Below are positions 1 through 5,567 of a DNA stretch of 9,116 bases, piece after piece. The position numbers and the translations under genes are program-made. Location of the stretch: positions 1 through 9,116 of the forward strand of contig JASHXW010000424.1 in the NCBI GenBank assembly GCA_030043395.1, read 5' to 3'. Positions within the stretch are counted from its first letter, which is position 1, and the number at the start of each line of letters is the position of its first letter. The notes under the pieces are model-generated. The model was not told the origin of the DNA. It did no database searches and was given only the letters and a program-made list of their open reading frames with translations. The DNA is from Streptosporangiaceae bacterium (GTDB taxonomy: Bacteria > Actinomycetota > Actinomycetes > Streptosporangiales > Streptosporangiaceae).

Positions 1-819
1 GCTTCTTTGGCCACACTTGCGCCGGGGGTCTCCGTTCAAAGAAGGCCCACTTCAGCGAGCCCGCTGGCGATTCGGCCAGCTTGCGGTCTCACGGCGGCGA
101 AGCTAGCCGGATCGGCCAACGTGGCCGGGTACGCGTACACGGTCTCTATCCCGGCCGTCCGCTGCTATCCCGTCGGCGGGTACCCGTCGCTGGTCCGGTA
201 CCGAACTGCCGGCCGGGCAATCACGGTCCTGGGCAGCGGGGCGCCGCTTTCCAACGGCTTCCTGGCCGCTAACGGCAACGCCGCGCTAGCCCTGAACTTG
301 CTGAACGCGCACCGCACGATCGTCTGGCTGACCCCGCAGCCCACCACCACGCGGACGATCTCCAGGCTGGCTCATCCTGTCGGCCAGCCAGGTCAGGCCC
401 AGCCGCCACTTGTCCCGCTGCGCTTCCAGTTGCTGCTGTTGCAGCTTTGCGTGGTGGTCTTGCTCGTCATCGCGTGGCGGGGCCGCCGGTTCGGGCCGCT
501 GATCGCCGAGCGGCTGCCTGTCGTGGTCCGCGCCTCGGAGACGGTCGAGGGCCACGCCCGGTTGTACGGGTCCAGGCGGGCCAGGGACCGGGCCGCGACC
601 GCGCTGCGCACCGCGATGATCGGCCGCATCCGCCCCGCACTTGGCCTGGCAGCCGGCGCCTCGGCCGATGATGTTTCGCAGGCTCTGGCAGGCCGCTCAC
701 ATCTGGGGCGGGCCGAGATAGTGGCGATCCTGTACGGGCCAGCGCCGGCCTCCGACGCCGAGCTCCTGGCCCTGGCTCGTAATCTCGACGAACTGGAAAG
801 AGAGGTCCGTTCGCAGTGA
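1..819 (+). CDS. DUF4350 domain membrane protein, 5'-truncated
   Basis: The frame is open from base 1, so the true start lies upstream and the first visible TTG (7) is not convincing. About 272 codons remain of a family usually near 400 residues. Numbered from base 7, residues 72-110 (GSGAPLSNGFLAANGNAALA, then IVWLTP) resemble the end of the soluble DUF4350 domain. One transmembrane helix follows at about 139-157 (FQLLLLQLCVVVLLVIAW). The cytoplasmic tail opens with RRFGPLIAERLPVVVRASE and an Arg-rich TVEGHARLY segment, the most recognisable stretch of the actinobacterial family. Its stop overlaps the moxR start by 4 bp (GTGA), so the two are probably translationally coupled. The biochemical role is unknown; neighbours suggest it is a membrane partner of the MoxR/DUF58 pair. 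A DUF4129 gene often lies upstream in this neighbourhood but would be outside the window. Confidence 0.85.
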   Translation, partial: ASLATLAPGVSVQRRPTSASPLAIRPACGLTAAKLAGSANVAGYAYTVSIPAVRCYPVGGYPSLVRYRTAGRAITVLGSGAPLSNGFLAANGNAALALNLLNAHRTIVWLTPQPTTTRTISRLAHPVGQPGQAQPPLVPLRFQLLLLQLCVVVLLVIAWRGRRFGPLIAERLPVVVRASETVEGHARLYGSRRARDRAATALRTAMIGRIRPALGLAAGASADDVSQALAGRSHLGRAEIVAILYGPAPASDAELLALARNLDELEREVRSQ

Positions 820-1940
820 CTGGCTATGATCCGGCCGCCGTAGAGCCCGCCGGGATCTCCGGCGTGGGCACCGGCGTTGACAACGGCCCAGGAGCGGCTG
901 CGAGCGCCGCGAGCACCTATCCGGGCTCCGAACCGAGCACCGGCCCAGACACGGGCACTAGCGCCAGCGCCACCCCCGGCACCAGTGCCGGCTCCGGGCC
1001 CCGCGCCGCGCTTGCCGACGTGCGAACGGAGGTCGGCAAGGCGGTGGTAGGCCAGGAGGGCGTGATCAGCGGCCTGCTCATCGCCCTGATCTGCGAGGGC
1101 CACGTGCTGCTTGAGGGCGTGCCCGGCGTGGCAAAGACGCTTCTCGTGCGTGCCCTGGCCAGCGCTCTGTCCCTGGAGGGCAAACGGCTGCAGTTCACGC
1201 CTGACCTGATGCCAGGCGACGTCACCGGCTCGCTGATCTACGACGCCCGGACCGCTCGGTTCGAGTTCCGGGCCGGACCGGTGTTCACTAACCTGCTCCT
1301 CGCCGACGAGATCAACCGCACGCCGCCGAAGACCCAGGCGGCTCTGCTCGAGGCCATGCAGGAGCGGCAGGTCTCCGTCGAGGGCGATCCCCGCCCGCTG
1401 CCCGTGCCGTTCCTAGTCGCGGCGACGCAGAATCCGGTGGAGTACGAGGGCACGTACCCGCTGCCCGAGGCGCAGCTGGACAGATTCCTGCTCAAGCTGA
1501 CTGTGCCGCTGCCCGAGCGGGCTGACGAGATCTCGATACTCAGCCGGCACGCGGCCGGCTTTGACCCGCGCGACCTGGCGGCGGCCGGGATCAGGCGGGT
1601 CGCCGGCCCGCAAGATCTCGCCCACGCAAAGGAACAAGCTCGCCAGATCCATGTCACCGCCGACGTGACGGGGTACATCGTGGACGTCTGCCGCGCCACG
1701 CGCACCTCGCCGTCCTTGCGGCTTGGCGTGTCTCCCCGCGGGGCCACGGCCCTGCTCGCGACCAGCCGTGCGTGGGCCTGGCTGTCCGGGCGGGACTATG
1801 TCACCCCCGACGACGTGAAGGCGCTGGCCATGCCGACGCTTCGGCACCGCATCCAGCTCCGGCCTGAGGTCGAACTGGACGGGGCGACGGCCGATGGAGT
1901 GCTGCAGGGGCTGCTGGCGTCAGTGCCCGTTCCGCGATGA
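816..1940 (+). CDS. moxR: MoxR-family AAA+ ATPase
   Basis: Cytoplasmic AAA+ ATPase of the MoxR family, expected to use ATP hydrolysis to remodel or activate a partner together with a vWA-type protein. Visible motifs: Walker A GVPGVAKT (101-108), Walker B NLLLADE (159-165), sensor 1 AATQNP (202-207), the conserved LPEAQLDRF element (216-224), sensor 2 GVSPRGATALL (304-314, Arg308), and a C-terminal lid ending near 370. All ATPase residues look intact. The first ~62 residues are a Gly/Ser/Thr/Ala/Pro-rich, probably disordered extension; the core starts near LADVRTEVGKAVVGQ (67-81). The GTG start overlaps the DUF4350 stop (GTGA) and has a purine-rich AAAGAGAGG at 797-805, about 10 nt upstream. 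The end overlaps the DUF58 start (ATGA). The position equals moxR2 (Rv3692) of M. tuberculosis by synteny recalled from knowledge. Client and reaction output are unknown. Confidence 0.95.
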   Translation: MTGYDPAAVEPAGISGVGTGVDNGPGAAASAASTYPGSEPSTGPDTGTSASATPGTSAGSGPRAALADVRTEVGKAVVGQEGVISGLLIALICEGHVLLEGVPGVAKTLLVRALASALSLEGKRLQFTPDLMPGDVTGSLIYDARTARFEFRAGPVFTNLLLADEINRTPPKTQAALLEAMQERQVSVEGDPRPLPVPFLVAATQNPVEYEGTYPLPEAQLDRFLLKLTVPLPERADEISILSRHAAGFDPRDLAAAGIRRVAGPQDLAHAKEQARQIHVTADVTGYIVDVCRATRTSPSLRLGVSPRGATALLATSRAWAWLSGRDYVTPDDVKALAMPTLRHRIQLRPEVELDGATADGVLQGLLASVPVPR

Positions 1941-3232
1941 CGCTGACTGGGCGCGCGGCGCTCGTCGCGCTGGTGGGCGGGTTCGTGATCCTGGTGGTCG
2001 GGAACGGCTCGACGCTGGTCCTGGTGAACGCGGTCGTCCTGATCGCGATCGCGGTCGACCTGATCGCGGCCGGCCGGGTCCGCAGCGTCGGGGTCAGCCG
2101 GACAGCCGGCGATGCGAAGATCCAGCTCGGCAGGACCGGGACGGTCACGCTCACGCTGGTGAACAACGGTCGCCGCACGGTCCGGGGCACGGTCAGGGAC
2201 GGCTGGCAGCCGAGCACGGGCGCGCAGCCGGCCCGGGCCCGGGTTCACCTGCTGCCCGGCGAGCAGGTCACCTTGACGACGACATTGCATCCGCAGCGCC
2301 GCGGCGACTTCCCCGGCGGGCTGGTCACGGTCCGCTCGCTTGGCCCGCTCGGCCTGGCGGGACGCCAGCGCAACCTGCGAGCCCCGTGGACGATCCGGGT
2401 GCTCCCGCCGTTCCTCAGCCGCAGGCACCTGCCGGAGAAACTAGCTAAGCTCCGCGAGCTTGACGGCCAGCACCGCTCGATGGTGCGTGGTCAGGGCACC
2501 GAGTTCGACTCGCTCCGCACCTACGTGCTCGGCGACGATGTCCGCTCGATCGACTGGCGGTCTTCGGCGCGGCAGGCCGACGTGCTGGTACGGACCTGGC
2601 GACCCGAGCGCGATCGCCGGATCGTGATCGTGCTTGACACCGGCCGGACCTCGGCCGGGCGGGTCGGCGGCATTACCCGCCTCGACGCGTCGATGGACGC
2701 AGCGCTGCTCCTGGCAGCGCTAGCCATCCGGGCGGGCGATCGCGTCGACCTCCTTGCCGTGGACCGGCGAGTGCGCGCCAGGGTGGTCGGCGCGCAGCGC
2801 GATTCCGCACTTGCTGCCATCACTAGCGAGATGGCCGTACTGGAGCCTGGCCTGATCGAGCCGGACGTCGGGCTGATGGCCGCTGCCGTGCTTGGAATCG
2901 CCAGGCAGCGCTGCCTTGTGGTGTTCCTGACCGACCTCAACCCGGCTGCCATCGAGGAAGGGCTGCTCCCGCGCGTGCACTTGCTGACCGCCAGGCACCA
3001 GGTGCTGATCGCAGCAGTCTCCGATCCGGCCGTCGAGCAGATGACCTCCGGCCGAGGTGATACGGCGGCCATCTACCAGGCTGCAGCTGCCCTCGGCACC
3101 CAGGCTGGCCGGGCGCACATCGCCGCACTGCTGCGGCGCAACGGCGTGGAGGTCGTGGACGCGCCTCCTGACCGGCTCCCGCCGGCCCTGGCCGATGCCT
3201 ACCTGAGCCTGAAGGCCAGCGGCCGGCTGTAA
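1937..3232 (+). CDS. DUF58 domain protein (vWA-like partner of MoxR)
   Basis: A 431-residue DUF58 protein, the usual genetic partner of MoxR ATPases. Two hydrophobic helices at about 5-21 and 25-45 anchor the N terminus in the membrane. A beta-rich segment follows (about 60-150), then the DUF58 signature GTEFDSLRTYVLGDDVRSID with WRSSAR (187-212). A vWA-like fold follows, its first strand ending in IVIVLDTGRTSAG (229-241), with a second acidic strand CLVVFLTDL (326-334). The metal-site motif reads D234-T-G236-R-T238 instead of the canonical DxSxS, so metal binding is uncertain. The ATG start overlaps the moxR stop (ATGA) and there is no strong ribosome site of its own, which favours translational coupling. 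Comparable to Rv3693. Probably the membrane-tethered adaptor for MoxR; the client is unknown. Confidence 0.93.
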   Translation: MTLTGRAALVALVGGFVILVVGNGSTLVLVNAVVLIAIAVDLIAAGRVRSVGVSRTAGDAKIQLGRTGTVTLTLVNNGRRTVRGTVRDGWQPSTGAQPARARVHLLPGEQVTLTTTLHPQRRGDFPGGLVTVRSLGPLGLAGRQRNLRAPWTIRVLPPFLSRRHLPEKLAKLRELDGQHRSMVRGQGTEFDSLRTYVLGDDVRSIDWRSSARQADVLVRTWRPERDRRIVIVLDTGRTSAGRVGGITRLDASMDAALLLAALAIRAGDRVDLLAVDRRVRARVVGAQRDSALAAITSEMAVLEPGLIEPDVGLMAAAVLGIARQRCLVVFLTDLNPAAIEEGLLPRVHLLTARHQVLIAAVSDPAVEQMTSGRGDTAAIYQAAAALGTQAGRAHIAALLRRNGVEVVDAPPDRLPPALADAYLSLKASGRL

Positions 3233-3305
3233 GTAGGTGTGCGCTGGCGAGCGGGCCTGGATTGACCTTCAGCGACAGGTCGCAGGACCGCGCGCGGCCG
3301 GCCAG

Positions 3306-4301
3306 CTAGCCCACAACGGGCAGCGTATCGGGCACCTCGACGATGTCGCCTCTCTCCCCGGCCGCGACCGCCCGGCGGCCGAAGTAGATCACGTAGGACA
3401 AGAAGGCGGTCTCGGCGACCGCGCCGATTCCGATCCTCGCCCAGGCGGGCAGGGGCGACGGCGTCACGAACGCCTCGATCAGCCCGGAGACCAGCAGCGC
3501 GAACACCAGGCCGATGGCCACGGTGATCAGTGCGCGCCCCTCCTCGGCCAGCGCCTGAACTCGGGGGCGGTGGCCTGGACTGACGACCGTCCAGCCGAGC
3601 TTCAGGCCTGCCCCGGCGGCCAGGAAGATCGCGCTCAGCTCGAGCATCCCGTGCGGAAGGATCAGCGTCCAGAACTCCCCCGACTTGCCGTACGCGGCCA
3701 TCAGGCCGCCCTCCAGGCCAGCGTTGAGCGCATTGCTGAACAAGATGTAGAGGACTGGCAGGCCGAGGAGCAGCCCGGACAGGACGGTCTCGGCGGCGAC
3801 CACGACGTTGTTCGTCCAGACATGCGCGGCGAAAGACTGCGCGTTGTAGGCCGAGTAGTAGTGCCGGAACTGATGATTGACGAGGTTCTTGACTTGTGAA
3901 CGCGACAGGTACTCGACTTGCAGTGCTGGCGAATGTGCTACCCGGTAGCCGATGAGAACCGCGAACAGGATGGATCCGGCCGCGCTGCCGAGCCACCACC
4001 ATCGCGCCCGGTACGCGGCAGCGGGGAACGAGATCGTGGCGAACCGGCCGACCGCTGACCAGCCTGAGGACTGCGCGCCGGTGACCGCGGCTCGAGCCCT
4101 GGCCAGCTGACTGGACAGCCGGCCAGTCAGCGCCATGTCCAGGCCAGCCGCCTGCAAGGCCGACAAATGAGTAGCCGTCTGCTGGTACAGCCTGACGAGC
4201 TCGTCGATCTCCTCGCCGGACAACCTGCGGCGACGCCGGGCCAGCTTGTCCAGGCGGGCCCACTCCGCCTGGTGCTGCGCGACGAACACTTCGGTGTCCA
4301 C
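3306..4301 (-). CDS. SpoIIM / DUF95 family integral membrane protein
   Basis: A 331-residue protein of the stage II sporulation protein M family (DUF95), matching the length I recall for the mycobacterial homologue at the same reversed position (Rv3694c). A cytoplasmic N-terminal part (about 1-98) is helical and charged, with an ARRRRR run. At least five hydrophobic segments follow, near 102-121, 165-190, 215-238, 256-280 and 288-307. The best family motif is LPHGMLELSAIFLAAGAGLK (215-234), preceded by FSNALNAGLEGG (188-199). Despite the name, there is no evidence of a sporulation role; in non-sporulating relatives the function is unknown. The start is GTG at 4301, with TAGTCT exactly 6 nt upstream and no Shine-Dalgarno, so the mRNA is probably leaderless. 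It converges on the DUF58 gene across 73 bp and diverges from the RDD gene across 85 bp. Confidence 0.9.
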   Translation of the reverse strand: MDTEVFVAQHQAEWARLDKLARRRRRLSGEEIDELVRLYQQTATHLSALQAAGLDMALTGRLSSQLARARAAVTGAQSSGWSAVGRFATISFPAAAYRARWWWLGSAAGSILFAVLIGYRVAHSPALQVEYLSRSQVKNLVNHQFRHYYSAYNAQSFAAHVWTNNVVVAAETVLSGLLLGLPVLYILFSNALNAGLEGGLMAAYGKSGEFWTLILPHGMLELSAIFLAAGAGLKLGWTVVSPGHRPRVQALAEEGRALITVAIGLVFALLVSGLIEAFVTPSPLPAWARIGIGAVAETAFLSYVIYFGRRAVAAGERGDIVEVPDTLPVVG

Positions 4302-4307
4302 GGCTGG

Positions 4308-4313
4308 AGACTA
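4308..4313 (-). promoter_or_regulatory. Candidate -10 element for leaderless transcript
   Basis: On the minus strand TAGTCT (TANNNT consensus) is followed by exactly 6 nt (CCAGCC) and then the GTG start of the SpoIIM-like gene. This places the predicted transcription start on the G of the start codon, the typical actinobacterial leaderless arrangement. No purine-rich ribosome site is present in the preceding 20 nt. No good -35 hexamer is visible. Confidence 0.55.
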
Positions 4314-4330
4314 CAGGCGAGGGTGCTGGA

Positions 4331-4336
4331 TAGTCT
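4331..4336 (+). promoter_or_regulatory. Candidate -10 element for the RDD gene
   Basis: TAGTCT fits TANNNT and would start transcription near 4343, giving a leader of about 44 nt that contains the strong ribosome site at 4374-4380. It is the mirror image of the minus-strand TAGTCT at 4308-4313, with 17 bp between them. No convincing -35 hexamer is seen, so this rests on position and symmetry only. Confidence 0.3.
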
Positions 4337-4373
4337 TGGCCCGGACAGGAAATACCGGCGATGCGGACCGATG

Positions 4374-4380
4374 GGGAGGA
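4374..4380 (+). promoter_or_regulatory. Ribosome binding site fixing the RDD gene start
   Basis: GGGAGGA lies 6 nt upstream of the GTG at 4387. It is the strongest Shine-Dalgarno sequence among the starts in this window. It decides in favour of GTG 4387 over the in-frame ATG/GTG-type codons upstream, which would make the gene run into the divergent SpoIIM-like coding region. Confidence 0.8.
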
Positions 4381-4386
4381 ATCGCT

Positions 4387-5493
4387 GTGGCCGAGGTGGT
4401 GACCGGCGAGGCTGTCGTTCTCGAACTCGCGGTCGCCAGGTTTCCCACCCGGATCATCGCGCTCCTGCTGGATGTTCTGGTCCAGATTCCGATCCTGATC
4501 CTCGTCGAGATCGTCGTGTCCGTCACTGCCGCCCCGCATCTGAACGGCGCCTCGGCCGCGGCCGTCCTGATCGCGGGCATCGAGCTGACCGTGATCGGCT
4601 ACCCGGTCATCTTCGAGACGCTGAGCCGCGGCAAGACGCTTGGCAAGATGGCCATGGGCATCCGGGTCGTCAGCGATGACGGCGGTCCCGTGCGGTTCAG
4701 GCAGGCGCTGATACGAGCGCTGTCGCTGGCGTTCATAGAGTTCTGGAGCCCGCTAGCCGTTTTCGGCCTTCCTGCCGGGCTGATCACCTCGATGATCTCG
4801 AAGAAGGGCAAGCGGCTCGGCGACATGTTCGCCGGCACGTTCGTCATCCAGGAGCGGGTACCCAACCGGCCGTACCTCGCTCCGGCCTTCACCGTCGTCC
4901 CGCCTCCGCTGGCTGGCTGGGCACAGCACCTGGAGGTCTCCCGGCTCTCTGACCAGACTGCTGCCGCCGCCAGCAGTTACCTGCGCAGGTACTACCAGCT
5001 CACCCCGGCGGCCCGTGATCATCTCGGCGTCCAGATCGCTGATGCGGTCGCGGCCCAGATAAGCCCGCCGCCTCCGCCCGGTACGCCGCCCGCCGCGTTC
5101 CTTGCCGCGGTGCTCACCGTTCGCCGCGACCGGGAGTACGCCAGGATGAGCGCCAGGCTGGATCAGCAGGTGCCCGTTGCCGGGCCGCAGGGAACGCTCC
5201 CCTTCACCTCGGCAACGCAGGGCCCAGTCGCCCCGCCGGGCTTGCCGATGCAGGACGCCGCAGCCACCGTAGCCGCGCCAGCGGTAGCCACGCCGCCGGT
5301 AGCCGGGCCAGCGGCAGCCGGGCCAGCGGTAGCCGGGCCAGCGGTAGCCGGGCCAGCGGAGCACGCCGAGGCACCACAGGCAGCCGAAGCCCCGGTCGAT
5401 GTGACCGAGGCTGACCAGACCGCCGATTTCGGGGAGACAGCTCGGGCTGCGGCGGAGCCGGCCGAGGACTTCGGCTTCAAGGCTCCGTTCTAG
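4387..5493 (+). CDS. RDD family membrane protein with Ala/Pro-rich tail
   Basis: A 368-residue protein. The N-terminal RDD domain spans about 14-157, with hydrophobic segments near 21-48, 57-76 and 112-137. The naming residues are visible as Arg22, Asp29 and Asp146 (in RLGDMFAGT), together with the conserved TLGKMAMGIRVV (84-95). After it come a soluble helical part (about 178-260) and a long disordered Ala/Pro/Gly-rich tail (about 262-368). That tail holds a five-residue repeat of the type PAVAG (about 294-324) and ends in an acidic stretch and DFGFKAPF. The start at GTG 4387 is chosen for its ribosome site. It equals Rv3695 by position. RDD proteins are poorly understood; a transport role has been suggested for some members. 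It converges on the PH-domain gene across 70 bp, and copies of its tail-coding DNA continue past its stop. Confidence 0.9.
   Translation: MAEVVTGEAVVLELAVARFPTRIIALLLDVLVQIPILILVEIVVSVTAAPHLNGASAAAVLIAGIELTVIGYPVIFETLSRGKTLGKMAMGIRVVSDDGGPVRFRQALIRALSLAFIEFWSPLAVFGLPAGLITSMISKKGKRLGDMFAGTFVIQERVPNRPYLAPAFTVVPPPLAGWAQHLEVSRLSDQTAAAASSYLRRYYQLTPAARDHLGVQIADAVAAQISPPPPPGTPPAAFLAAVLTVRRDREYARMSARLDQQVPVAGPQGTLPFTSATQGPVAPPGLPMQDAAATVAAPAVATPPVAGPAAAGPAVAGPAVAGPAEHAEAPQAAEAPVDVTEADQTADFGETARAAAEPAEDFGFKAPF
5265..5354 (+). repeat. 15-bp tandem repeat encoding a VAGPA-type linker
   Basis: About six head-to-tail copies of a 15-bp unit, consensus AGCGGTAGCCGGGCC, lie inside the RDD gene. Copies start at 5265 (degenerate), 5280, 5295, 5310, 5325 and 5340. 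The last two are identical and the outer ones diverge, which suggests recent expansion by slippage. The unit keeps frame and encodes a hydrophobic Ala/Pro/Gly pentapeptide linker. Copy number may vary between strains. Confidence 0.85.
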
Positions 5494-5567
5494 ATGTCCG
5501 GCTTCAAGGCGCCACGCATCTAGCCGTCCGGGTACAAGCCGTCTGGTGCTAGCCGTCCGGGTACTAG
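5470..5567 (+). repeat. Degenerate 27-30 bp repeat across the RDD stop codon
   Basis: The DNA encoding the RDD tail end (TTCGGCTTCAAGGCTCCG, 5470-5487) recurs at 5497-5514 with 15 of 18 bases matching, more weakly at 5527-5544, and as a fragment at 5556-5567. Within the last part a 14-15 bp unit AGCCGTCCGGGTAC[A/T] repeats at 5522, 5537 and 5551. The first two copies end in TAG (5491-5493 and 5521-5523), and spacing between the first three copies preserves the RDD reading frame. The array fills the convergent intergenic space and reaches the last codons of the PH-domain gene. No typical terminator hairpin is visible in it. Confidence 0.6.

Noticed and set aside
3233..3305. Possible bidirectional terminator between the DUF58 and SpoIIM-like genes
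   Set aside because: A GACCT/AGGTC stem (3264-3281, 8-nt loop) and a CCGCGCGCGG palindrome (3288-3297) exist, but the stems are short, there is no T-run, and such matches are frequent at this GC content.
4246..4386. Upstream start for the RDD gene adding 47 residues
   Set aside because: The extra part overlaps the divergent SpoIIM-like coding region and its promoter, resembles no RDD N terminus, and GTG 4387 has a strong ribosome site.
3199..4539. Long minus-strand open frame of 446 codons covering the SpoIIM-like gene
   Set aside because: It is in another frame of the same strand, has Arg/Gly/Pro-rich composition and no membrane pattern, whereas the 3306-4301 frame has clear family motifs.
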